Shown: positions 1 through 6,778 of the stretch, piece by piece
Numbering within the stretch: position 1 is the stretch's first letter
Layout of the letters: each line of letters begins with the position of its first letter
NCBI GenBank assembly: GCA_012511925.1
Contig: JAAZFD010000219.1
Location: 1-7,471, forward strand
DNA: 7,471 nucleotides
Source of the DNA: Clostridiales bacterium
GTDB taxonomy: Bacteria > Bacillota > Clostridia > Christensenellales > CAG-138
Direction of reading: 5' to 3'
Translations under genes and position numbers: made by a program
Notes under the pieces: generated by a model
What the model saw: only the letters and a program-made list of their open reading frames with translations
Told to the model about the DNA's origin: nothing
Databases searched by the model: none

Positions 1-1
1 C

Positions 2-136
2 GTTAAGGTTGTGCGTATGGAGGTTCCTTGCTGTTCGGGTATTGAGCATGCAGTAAAAACCGCTCTTAAAGACAGCGGAAAATTCATTCCTTGGCAAGTG
101 GTTACAATCCGTACAGACGGAACGATTATCGATTGA
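2..136 (+). CDS. 4Fe-4S ferredoxin-like protein, C-terminal end (5' truncated)
   Basis: Only the last 44 codons and the TGA stop (134-136) are present; the start lies left of the window. The frame gives a C-terminus containing VVRMEVPCCSGIEHAVKTAL, then GKFIPWQVVTI, ending TIID. This matches my memory of the conserved tail of the roughly 250-residue '4Fe-4S binding protein' commonly found beside hcp in Clostridia, whose N-terminal half carries two CxxCxxC ferredoxin motifs. Those motifs are outside the window and cannot be checked here. The paired Cys-Cys in VPCCSG is typical of the family. The gene runs in the same direction as hcp, with a 46-base gap, no terminator and no good promoter between them, so co-transcription is likely. 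By inference it supplies electrons to Hcp or helps in its cluster chemistry. The family call is fairly safe; the role is inferred from position. Confidence 0.8.
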   Translation, partial: VKVVRMEVPCCSGIEHAVKTALKDSGKFIPWQVVTIRTDGTIID

Positions 137-182
137 GTTATTTAAGCCGTTTTAGGCTAATATAAAAAATTTAGGAGGACTT

Positions 183-1763
183 ATGGATACGAAAATGTTT
201 TGTTTTCAATGCGAACAGACAGCAGGCGGTAAAGGCTGCATGGGAAAAGCAGGGGTATGCGGTAAGCAAATTTCAACAGCAACCCTGCAAGACGAACTAA
301 CAGGTGCTATGATTAACCTAGCGCACCTTGCACAGGGCAAAAAGACAGACAAAAGCACAGATGAGCTTGTTATGTCTGGTCTTTTTACAACCATTACAAA
401 CGTTAGCTTTAACGACTTGACCTTACAGCAGTTGATTGACAAGGTACATGCTGAAGCGAGAAAATACGGTTGTGGTTGCACTGGCTGTACTTGCGAAAGC
501 GATTACAATATGCAGGATTTATGGAACGATAACGAGGATATTCGCTCATTGAAATCCTTGATTCTATTCGGCTTGCGTGGAATGGACGCTTATGCTTATC
601 ACGCAATGGTAGTTGGCTATTCAGACGATGTAGTAAACGGCTTTTTCTACGAAGCACTTAATGCAATCGGCTATGAGAACGATTTTGACAAGCTTCTCCC
701 CTTGGTTCTAAAGACAGGCGAAGTAAACTTCCGTTGTATGGAGCTGCTTGACAAGGCAAACACCGAAACATTCGGCACGCCCACACCCACAACCGTTCCT
801 TTAACCATTGAAAAGGGTCCGTTTATCGTGATTTCCGGGCATGACCTGTTAGACCTTAAAAAGCTGTTAGAGCAAACAAAGGGCAAGGGCATAAACATTT
901 ACACACATGGCGAGATGTTGCCTGCTCACGCTTACCCGAAGCTAAAAGAATACCCCCATCTTAAAGGAAATTTCGGAACAGCTTGGCAGAATCAGCAAAA
1001 GGAATTTGATAATATCCCTGGTGCTGTACTGTTCACAACAAACTGCTTGATGCCTGTTAAGCCTTCTTATGCAGACAGAGTTTTCACAACAGAGGTTGTT
1101 TCCTACCCTGAATTGGTTCACATTGGCGTGGATAAGGACTTCACGCCTGTTATCAACAAGGCGTTAGAGCTTGACGGATATGAAAGTGATAAAGAGCTTA
1201 CGGGCATAAATGGCGGAAAAACTGTAACAACAGGCTTTGGACATGGAACTGTACTATCAGTTGCCGACACAGTAATAGATGCTGTGAAGCAGGGTGCGAT
1301 TTCACATTTCTTTTTGGTTGGCGGTTGCGACGGTGCAAAACCAGGCAGAAACTACTACACAGAATTTGTTCAAAAATCGCCAAAGGATACGGTTATTTTA
1401 ACTCTTGCTTGCGGTAAATATCGCTTCAACGACCTTGATGTAGGCACTATTGGCGGACTACCCAGAATCATGGATATGGGTCAATGCAACGATGCATACA
1501 GCGCAATTCGTGTTGCAGTGGCTTTGGCAGAAGCCTTTGAGTGTGGTGTGAATGACCTGCCATTAACACTTGTTCTTTCATGGTACGAGCAAAAGGCTGT
1601 TTGCATACTGCTAACCCTACTATACCTTGGCATCAAGAATATTTACTTAGGGCCAACACTGCCTGCGTTTATATCGCCTAATGTGTTGAATTTCTTGGTT
1701 GAGAACTATGCAATTACACCTATTAGCACTCCTGAAGAGGATTTAAAAAAGATACTCGGTTAA
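183..1763 (+). CDS. hcp: Hybrid cluster protein (hydroxylamine/NO reductase)
   Basis: Cytoplasmic Fe-S enzyme of 526 residues, near the length of class I Hcp (about 550). The family reduces hydroxylamine to ammonia in vitro and acts as an NO reductase in nitrosative stress. The N-terminal cluster cysteines are C7, C10, C19 and C26 (CFQC..GC..VC). All eight hybrid-cluster ligands are visible: H220 (SGHDL), E244 (THGEM), C288 (TTNC), C382 (GGCDGAKPG, the persulfide position), C410 (ACGK), C435 (GQCND), and E469 and K471 (WYEQK). As I recall the Desulfovibrio vulgaris positions, the spacings agree within one residue. The start is ATG 183, preceded by AGGAGG at 173-178. Oddities are a C-X6-C spacing in the last N-terminal pair, where I recall X5 in Desulfovibrio, and a compact CGCTGCTC stretch at residues 97-104 in place of a longer variable insert. 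It probably forms an operon with the upstream 4Fe-4S gene; any operon promoter is outside the window. No HcpR-like box is seen at 137-182. Confidence 0.97.
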   Translation: MDTKMFCFQCEQTAGGKGCMGKAGVCGKQISTATLQDELTGAMINLAHLAQGKKTDKSTDELVMSGLFTTITNVSFNDLTLQQLIDKVHAEARKYGCGCTGCTCESDYNMQDLWNDNEDIRSLKSLILFGLRGMDAYAYHAMVVGYSDDVVNGFFYEALNAIGYENDFDKLLPLVLKTGEVNFRCMELLDKANTETFGTPTPTTVPLTIEKGPFIVISGHDLLDLKKLLEQTKGKGINIYTHGEMLPAHAYPKLKEYPHLKGNFGTAWQNQQKEFDNIPGAVLFTTNCLMPVKPSYADRVFTTEVVSYPELVHIGVDKDFTPVINKALELDGYESDKELTGINGGKTVTTGFGHGTVLSVADTVIDAVKQGAISHFFLVGGCDGAKPGRNYYTEFVQKSPKDTVILTLACGKYRFNDLDVGTIGGLPRIMDMGQCNDAYSAIRVAVALAEAFECGVNDLPLTLVLSWYEQKAVCILLTLLYLGIKNIYLGPTLPAFISPNVLNFLVENYAITPISTPEEDLKKILG

Positions 1764-1775
1764 TCCTAGGGAACA

Positions 1776-1802
1776 AAAAGCCGCTCAAGTCGAGCGGCTT
1801 TT
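1776..1802. terminator. Bidirectional rho-independent terminator between convergent genes
   Basis: A perfect 11-bp stem (AAAAGCCGCTC at 1776-1786 with GAGCGGCTTTT at 1792-1802) closes a 5-base loop. On the plus strand it runs into TTTTCGTTTT; on the minus strand the mirror arm runs into TTTTTGTT. It lies 12 bases after the hcp stop and about 40 bases after the stop of the minus-strand protease, so it can end both transcripts. Confidence 0.93.
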
Positions 1803-1842
1803 CGTTTTGGGGCGGTTTCCCACCCCCATTTTCAAAGCTAAT

Positions 1843-4800
1843 TTAGCTAATGTGAATCAAAATACTTGTTGCATCGCCTGTGTTTACCACATCATCTTGG
1901 TTGAAGTCTGCAATCTCAAGCTGACTTTCGGTAAGTGTGAGTAGTGAAGCGGCATGGCGCAACACAAGCACAGCATCCCCTGCATCTATCTTGCCGTCTT
2001 TATTTATATCGCCAAGCTCGGGATTACCAATCTCATAAATTGCAGTGATTATCGTGTTTTCTACGATAGGTGTTTTATCGTAATCCCAGCCTACAAACTT
2101 ATATCCGCTATGCTCTGGCGGAAACGGGAAGTTCTTAATTATCGTTCCATAACCCACCGTTGTAGTTCTGATAACCTTGCCATCTACTCCATCTACAAAT
2201 TGTACTTCATAGGTAAGCAACTGGAATTTAGCAAAAACTTCAATGTTTCTTTGGGGCATTGTTTGCGGTAAACCTTCCCATGAATGGAAAGTCTGCCCCT
2301 CGTAAGGTGATTCAGGGTCTGTAGGAGGAACTATCGCTTCACCAACTGCATATTCTTGGGTTGTGTATAGCTCCTCGCCTACAAAGTATGAAACGGTAAA
2401 GTGTTGCGTTTCATCGTTATAGAAAAGCTCTAAATCATCAATCATCATTATGTATTGGTCAGATGACTCATAATGGCGGAATGCGATGTTTACGGTTTCG
2501 CCTGCAAATTCCGTTAGGTTAATTATGCGTTCTGCCCATTCGCCGTCAGCTAATCTTTCTACAAAAACTCTCTTATAGGTGGATAAATCCGTTCCGCTGC
2601 CAACATAAACACCATAGTTTTCTTTGAAATAGCTCTTATCCGCTGCACCTACGAAGTATTTTAATACGACAGACAAGGATTCCTCGGGTATTGCAATATC
2701 GGGGGAGATAATCCAGTTATCGGGAGTTAGCGCTCCTAAATCGTTCTCGTATGATTGTGAATACAAAACTCCCTTGCCATGATATGCGGTTAGGTCTTGT
2801 GTTTGGTCCCAATTATAGCCGTCTCCATCTGCATCAACGAAAGTCCATCCAGATGGGTACTTTTCAAAACTATCACCAAATAGCAAACTGCCGTAAGGCG
2901 AGGTTGTGGCGGGCAATTTGTAAATCGTTATTGTATCAAGCTTTAGGAAGAAGCCATCTGTGCAATCATAATGTCTCCATGCAAAGCGTATCGTTTTGCC
3001 AACATACTCGGATAAATCGATGCTATACTTGGTGTATTCGGAGTTCGTAAAGGGTTTTTCGGTTACAGTTGCCTTGAAATCCTTGTAATCATCGCCCTCT
3101 AAGCCGATTAAGAACTCAAATGCCTCGTCATAATCGAGAGTTGACATATAGAACTCTATTGAATACGTGCCGCCATCATCCTCGATTTTAATTGGTTTGC
3201 TTATTAGCCAGTTATCTGGGGTAAGTGCTGTTTCTGAATCGTTATCGAATGATGCAGAGCCAGCCCAGTTTGAGCCCTTGTGCGCTTCGTCTGCAACATT
3301 GTAAACTCCCCATTCAAAGCCGTCTTTATCGGCATCAACGGTTTCCCAATCCTCGTATGTGCTTTCGTTTTCCCATGTTTCCTGCCAAACTATTTCTCTC
3401 TCGTCGATTATCTCAACAAATGGGTTGCCCTCGATGGGAGTTACTTTGTTTTTGTCGAAATCCACCTTGTAGCCTTGACCGTTGCCTGCATAGTCTGCAC
3501 AGAAAACATATACTACACCACTATAACCATTTACTGTTGTAACCTTGTTGCGTTCCTGCTCGAAAACGCCTATTGCGCTATCCTCGGAATTTAGGTTTTT
3601 GAACTCATTATCCGAATAGACACCTACGTACGCAACATAGTGCTTGTCTTGAACATTTATTGTTTTGTCGCCAATCGTAACGACTGGTGCAGTTGTGTCG
3701 TAAGTTATAGGAGTTACCCACCTGCCCGATTCGTTGTTTTGCGGTTGGTAATCCTCATGGTCTAACCAAGTTTCAAGTATGAGGTTTGCCGTTTCGCCTT
3801 CTTCCATATTTTCGCCCGAGAAATCAAAGGAGAAATCGCAATATGTATAGCCCGATAGCGTAATATAGTCCTTTCGCCATGTGCGCTCGTTGGATTCGTA
3901 GATAATCTGCTCTTCGCCGTCTATTTCAGCTTTTAGGTAAACCATTCTTGCGTTTCTAAGCAATGTGAATGAAACATAGTCAACATAATCTTGAACTCCG
4001 TCTCCATTCGGTGAAATCGCACCCCAATCGGGATTGAATTTAACACCCTCCATGCTTTCAACGTATGGATTCAAGCCAATGCCAATTCCCCTACCCTTAT
4101 CGCTTCCGATATAGTTGTAATCGATTCCTGCGCCGCTGTTCCAGTTCATTTCACCTGTTGCAGCTTGCCAGTAATAGCCACGGTCGAGCATTGAAGCGTA
4201 ATCCCAATCGCCAACAAAGCCTAAGTAAGGAACTGAAAGAGTTGCATCCAATGTACCGTCAAAATATTCAACAGGTATAAACTGAACAAAGCCTTCAAGG
4301 TATGAGCCTGAGGGGAAATTCTTTTTATAATAATCCAACAATGCTTTTTTAGCAGTAATCTTTATTTCAACCGTCTTGCTTTTGCCTGCTTCAACCGTAA
4401 CGGTTTCGGGGGCAACTATGTCGCAATCGGCGGTTACATCGTTTGATTGATTGTCTGTCGCTAATATTTCCTTGCCGTCATATTCGCCTATTACAACGGG
4501 CTTATCTGCAAGCGCTATCGCATTGACATTGTATGTGATTGCTTCATCGCCAAAGTTGTTGATTGTAACAGAGAAAGTCCATTCGCCCAAATCATTTTCG
4601 CCAAGCTCGAGTTTAGGACGGTCGCAATCCTTTACCGACAGATAAGCATTTGTAATCGTTGCACCTGCGAGGTTCAACAATCCTGCGCCCTGCTCACGAA
4701 CATTTTCGCCGTTAAGCGGAGTTGCGGTGCTCATTATAATCGCATTCACAACCAAAGAACGCTCTTTGGGGGATAGGTCTGGTAGCTTATCCTTAACATA

Positions 4801-6570
4801 TTTGTTTACGATAGCCATAGCGCCTGCAATATGTGGTGATGACATCGAAGTGCCGTCCCATGTTGCGTAGGAGTCGCTATTTTCAAAACCTATTGCGGAG
4901 TTTATTGTGCCGCCCGGTGCTGTAATTTCGGGCTTTATTAGCAAATCTGCTGTTGGTCCTCTGCTTGAGAATGTAGAGATAACATTTGCTTGAGTCATAT
5001 CTACATATTGTTTGCTTTCGACCTTTAGCTTGCCATAGCCGTTTTCATCTGCCTTTTCTACTAAAGCCTGCCCCCATTGTTGCAGTATTGATACTACAGG
5101 AATAGTGGATTCTACCGCCATTAGCAATATTCCCTCTTCATTGTTGAATATAACTACACCAACTGCACCTGCGTTTGTTGCGTTTTTGGCCTTATCGGTG
5201 AACGTAATCTTTCCACGCTCGATTAGTGCAATTTTACCTGTTACATCCTTACCATCAAAGTCAGTCGGCTCACCTATTCCGCAGTAAACAAAATCGTATT
5301 CTCCATTTAGGGTTGAAAAGTCATTGTCCGTTCCCACAAGCGGGTCAATATAGCCGAAATGTAAATCTTCACATATAATTGAAGCCGCTGAAACCATCGC
5401 ATTATCCGAGGATGCAACGCTCAAAGGAAGTGAATATGTTGAAGGCGAGCCTACTGTGCCGTAATCGGGGTTTGAAGCTAACTGATAGCCATCCCATGCG
5501 TTACCGTCTGCTACTGTGCCCTCATTACCGGCTGAAGCCGCAACATTTATTCCTGCGTTGATAAGCGTTTCGAATATCTTATCGAATGAATCGTTGAAGT
5601 AGGTTGAAAAGCCTGCGCCCGAGCCTAAGCTCATGTTTATTGAATCAACGCCTAAGTATGCGCAATCCTCTAATGCCGCCATTACCTTTTCCCATGCTGT
5701 GCCGCCCTCTGCTGTGAACACCTGCATAACAAGTAATTGAGCATCAAATGCTACGCCCTTGAAGCCGTTGCCATTGTTTCCTGCGGCTATACCTGCTACG
5801 TGCGTTCCGTGGTCGCTGGCGGTATGCTTGGGGTCATAGCTTTCGTATTGATAATCCCATCCGAAAGGAATTTTATCTGTTTTGTATAGCTTGTCTGTTT
5901 CGTTTCCTGCGTGCATGAACTCGCCGTATTCGTTAAGAATTTTAGTTAGTTCGGCTTTTGTCAACTTTAGTGTTTCGGAATCCGGCATTACCGAAAACGC
6001 TTCGTGGGTTAGCATTATGCCCGTATCAAGTATCGCAATCGTTGTACCCTCTCCTGTATAGCCCAATTCCCATGCGGCGTCAGCGTTTACTAAGCCGCTG
6101 CTTGCGTGCATATTCGGCTTTGGAGCCTCGTAGGTTGGTGCTCTGAAAGCCTTCATGCCTTCTATTGAGTTTATTTTAGTAATCAATCCAGCCTTGCCTG
6201 TGAAAGCAAAACCGTTAAACAGAAGCGAATAGTTATAAATAGGAGTAATTTTTGCGTTTAACTTCTTCTCTAGTGTTTTTTGTGCTGTTAGTTGCTTTGA
6301 TAATAGCTCTTTCTGATAGGAAATGCTTGTGGATTTTAATCTGCCTGCAACCTTTAATGCAGGCTCGTCTGCAAGCTCAACCATTATCGTAACAATTTCA
6401 TTGTCATCTGCCCCACCCTTGCAGTTGCTCAAAAATTCTTGCCTGCGTATGCTTGCTTGGTTGCCATTGTCTATGAGTGTTTTCGCTGCAAAAACAGTAC
6501 CGTATAGACTTGAAAGCGTTAGCAATAAAGCTAATGCATAAGCAATAATGCCTTGAATGTTTTTATTCAT
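1843..6570 (-). CDS. Secreted dockerin-bearing S8 subtilase (C5a peptidase/lactocepin-like, multidomain)
   Basis: A 1575-residue secreted serine endopeptidase. Domains in order: signal peptide about 1-29 (hydrophobic core, cleavage near VFA-A); I9-like propeptide about 57-147; S8 domain about 165-640 with Asp182 (ILDTG), His254 (DHGTHVAG), oxyanion Asn349 (SAGNEG) and Ser575 (DGTSMSSPH); a PA insert about 395-525 between Asn and Ser; Fn3-like domains about 655-1050, with the SPNGDG loop at 853-858 as in C5a peptidase/lactocepin. Then come two cleaved-adhesin (choice-of-anchor J) domains about 1063-1218 and 1229-1385, two InlB-B/Flg_new-like repeats 1391-1450 and 1454-1513, and a type I dockerin 1519-1575. 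The triad is complete, so it should be active. The start is ATG 6570: a GGAGG at 6577-6581 sits six bases upstream and the signal peptide follows at once. There is no LPXTG, SLH or C-terminal membrane anchor, so attachment probably depends on the dockerin binding a cohesin not seen here. It appears monocistronic, with its own promoter (6632-6660) and the shared terminator at 1776-1802. The substrate is unknown. Confidence 0.95.
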   Translation of the reverse strand: MNKNIQGIIAYALALLLTLSSLYGTVFAAKTLIDNGNQASIRRQEFLSNCKGGADDNEIVTIMVELADEPALKVAGRLKSTSISYQKELLSKQLTAQKTLEKKLNAKITPIYNYSLLFNGFAFTGKAGLITKINSIEGMKAFRAPTYEAPKPNMHASSGLVNADAAWELGYTGEGTTIAILDTGIMLTHEAFSVMPDSETLKLTKAELTKILNEYGEFMHAGNETDKLYKTDKIPFGWDYQYESYDPKHTASDHGTHVAGIAAGNNGNGFKGVAFDAQLLVMQVFTAEGGTAWEKVMAALEDCAYLGVDSINMSLGSGAGFSTYFNDSFDKIFETLINAGINVAASAGNEGTVADGNAWDGYQLASNPDYGTVGSPSTYSLPLSVASSDNAMVSAASIICEDLHFGYIDPLVGTDNDFSTLNGEYDFVYCGIGEPTDFDGKDVTGKIALIERGKITFTDKAKNATNAGAVGVVIFNNEEGILLMAVESTIPVVSILQQWGQALVEKADENGYGKLKVESKQYVDMTQANVISTFSSRGPTADLLIKPEITAPGGTINSAIGFENSDSYATWDGTSMSSPHIAGAMAIVNKYVKDKLPDLSPKERSLVVNAIIMSTATPLNGENVREQGAGLLNLAGATITNAYLSVKDCDRPKLELGENDLGEWTFSVTINNFGDEAITYNVNAIALADKPVVIGEYDGKEILATDNQSNDVTADCDIVAPETVTVEAGKSKTVEIKITAKKALLDYYKKNFPSGSYLEGFVQFIPVEYFDGTLDATLSVPYLGFVGDWDYASMLDRGYYWQAATGEMNWNSGAGIDYNYIGSDKGRGIGIGLNPYVESMEGVKFNPDWGAISPNGDGVQDYVDYVSFTLLRNARMVYLKAEIDGEEQIIYESNERTWRKDYITLSGYTYCDFSFDFSGENMEEGETANLILETWLDHEDYQPQNNESGRWVTPITYDTTAPVVTIGDKTINVQDKHYVAYVGVYSDNEFKNLNSEDSAIGVFEQERNKVTTVNGYSGVVYVFCADYAGNGQGYKVDFDKNKVTPIEGNPFVEIIDEREIVWQETWENESTYEDWETVDADKDGFEWGVYNVADEAHKGSNWAGSASFDNDSETALTPDNWLISKPIKIEDDGGTYSIEFYMSTLDYDEAFEFLIGLEGDDYKDFKATVTEKPFTNSEYTKYSIDLSEYVGKTIRFAWRHYDCTDGFFLKLDTITIYKLPATTSPYGSLLFGDSFEKYPSGWTFVDADGDGYNWDQTQDLTAYHGKGVLYSQSYENDLGALTPDNWIISPDIAIPEESLSVVLKYFVGAADKSYFKENYGVYVGSGTDLSTYKRVFVERLADGEWAERIINLTEFAGETVNIAFRHYESSDQYIMMIDDLELFYNDETQHFTVSYFVGEELYTTQEYAVGEAIVPPTDPESPYEGQTFHSWEGLPQTMPQRNIEVFAKFQLLTYEVQFVDGVDGKVIRTTTVGYGTIIKNFPFPPEHSGYKFVGWDYDKTPIVENTIITAIYEIGNPELGDINKDGKIDAGDAVLVLRHAASLLTLTESQLEIADFNQDDVVNTGDATSILIHIS
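1846..2016 (-). other. Type I dockerin domain, C-terminus of the subtilase
   Basis: Residues 1519-1575 carry two calcium-loop/helix repeats 34 residues apart. Loop 1 is DINKDGKIDAGD (D1521, N1523, D1525, D1529, D1532), followed by helix AVLVLRHAASL. Loop 2 is DFNQDDVVNTGD (D1555, N1557, D1559, N1563, D1566), followed by helix ATSILIHIS, which is the protein's end. Loop 2 has Asp instead of the usual Gly at position 6. The positions that usually set cohesin specificity (10 and 11) are Ala-Gly and Thr-Gly. Dockerins bind cohesin modules on scaffoldins or on the cell surface. No cohesin is encoded in this window. Confidence 0.93.
2032..2400 (-). other. Two InlB-B/Flg_new-type repeats in the subtilase
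   Basis: Residues 1391-1450 and 1454-1513 form two copies of the beta-grasp-like repeat seen in many Firmicutes surface proteins. Copy 1 runs from FTVSYFVGEE through FHSWEGLP to EVFAKFQ; copy 2 runs from YEVQFVDGVDG through YKFVGWDYDKTP to ITAIYE. The shared pattern is a V-x-F/Y opening strand, a G-x-x-F-x-x-W core and a final A-x-(F/Y) strand. They probably act as a stalk spacing the dockerin from the rest of the enzyme. The copies are diverged, so this is not a recent duplication. Confidence 0.8.
2416..3384 (-). other. Tandem cleaved-adhesin / choice-of-anchor J domains in the subtilase
   Basis: Residues about 1063-1218 and 1229-1385 are two diverged copies of one jelly-roll-like module. 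Matching blocks are WETVDADKDGFEWGVYN (1075) and WTFVDADGDGYNWDQTQ (1242); ALTPDNWLIS (1115) and ALTPDNWIIS (1280); IRFAWRHYDCTDGFF (1194) and VNIAFRHYESSDQYI (1360). The offset is 165-167 residues. Related modules occur in the haemagglutinin/adhesin regions of gingipains and in other secreted proteases. The DADGDG turns look like calcium-binding loops. A role in binding substrate, host glycan or protein is an inference from the family. Confidence 0.85.
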
Positions 6571-6602
6571 AGTATTCCTCCCCCTTTTGATGTGTAGAAA
6601 AT

Positions 6603-6620
6603 CTCTCCCATAAATGAGAG
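6603..6620 (-). promoter_or_regulatory. Small hairpin in the 5' leader of the subtilase mRNA
   Basis: The predicted transcript (start near 6625) reads CTCTC, an 8-base loop, then GAGAG, a 5-bp stem about 5 bases from the 5' end. It has no U-tract, so it is not a terminator. It may only protect the 5' end or be chance. An ATG (first base 6611) falls in the loop and opens a 14-codon frame whose TGA overlaps the protease ATG. Confidence 0.4.
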
Positions 6621-6631
6621 TGCACAAAATA

Positions 6632-6660
6632 ATTATATCATTTGAATTATATAATATCAA
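6632..6660 (-). promoter_or_regulatory. Sigma-A-type promoter of the subtilase gene
   Basis: On the minus strand, TTGATA (6660-6655) and a perfect TATAAT (6637-6632) are separated by exactly 17 bases, predicting a start near 6625 and a leader of about 55 bases before ATG 6570. The spacer and -35 box also form an imperfect dyad (TTGA at 6642-6645, palindromic ATTATATAAT, one extra A, then TCAA ending at 6660). In such AT-rich DNA this may be chance. Confidence 0.8.
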
Positions 6661-6676
6661 CTTATATTAAGTAAAA

Positions 6677-6719
6677 AAATGTAATACCCGAATAGAATTT
6701 GATTCTACGCTTTACATTT
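6677..6719. repeat. Nested inverted repeats between divergent promoters (candidate operator)
   Basis: The outer arms are AAATGTAA (6677-6684) and TTACATTT (6712-6719). Inside lies a perfect 6-3-6 palindrome, TAGAAT-TTG-ATTCTA (6693-6707). The two dyads are off-centre from each other by about two bases. The right outer arm overlaps the -35 box of the rightward promoter, and the inner palindrome ends three bases upstream of that box, a place suited to a regulator. The palindrome is about 33 bases upstream of the leftward -35. No regulator family can be assigned. Confidence 0.5.
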
Positions 6720-6739
6720 GGTTTTATTTTTTATATAAT
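6711..6739 (+). promoter_or_regulatory. Sigma-A-type promoter of the 35-residue membrane protein gene
   Basis: TTTACA (6711-6716) and a perfect TATAAT (6734-6739) are 17 bases apart, predicting a start near 6746 and a leader of about 33 bases to ATG 6779. It is divergent from the subtilase promoter, with about 50 bases between the two -35 boxes. Confidence 0.8.
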
Positions 6740-6778
6740 ATGATTGTAAATATGCTTTTAATATTGGAGGGGAAATAA

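Noticed and set aside
137..182. A separate promoter or terminator between the 4Fe-4S gene and hcp
   Set aside because: TTGAGT and TATAAA-like boxes are 22 bases apart and the start would fall at the ribosome binding site; the AGCC/GGCT hairpin has only four solid pairs.
206..1383. Minus-strand open frames opposite hcp
   Set aside because: They are antisense shadows of a well-conserved gene with no initiation signals or recognisable motifs.
1843..2031. LPXTG, SLH or membrane anchor at the protease C-terminus
   Set aside because: The last 60 residues are a dockerin; no sorting motif or hydrophobic tail follows.
1954..6541. Plus-strand open frames of 60-105 codons opposite the subtilase
   Set aside because: They lie antisense to a clear coding sequence, have no ribosome binding sites that I can see, and give low-complexity or Cys/Leu/Ser-rich peptides typical of shadow frames.
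6571..6660. A 30-codon N-terminal extension of the subtilase starting at TTG 6660
   Set aside because: That start codon lies in the -35 box of the promoter, the extension has no ribosome binding site, and it would bury the signal peptide. ATG 6570 has a strong site six bases upstream.
6642..6660. FNR/CRP-like box TTGA...TCAA in the subtilase promoter
   Set aside because: The half-sites are 11 bases apart rather than the short spacing of such boxes, and the centre is plain AT-rich promoter DNA.
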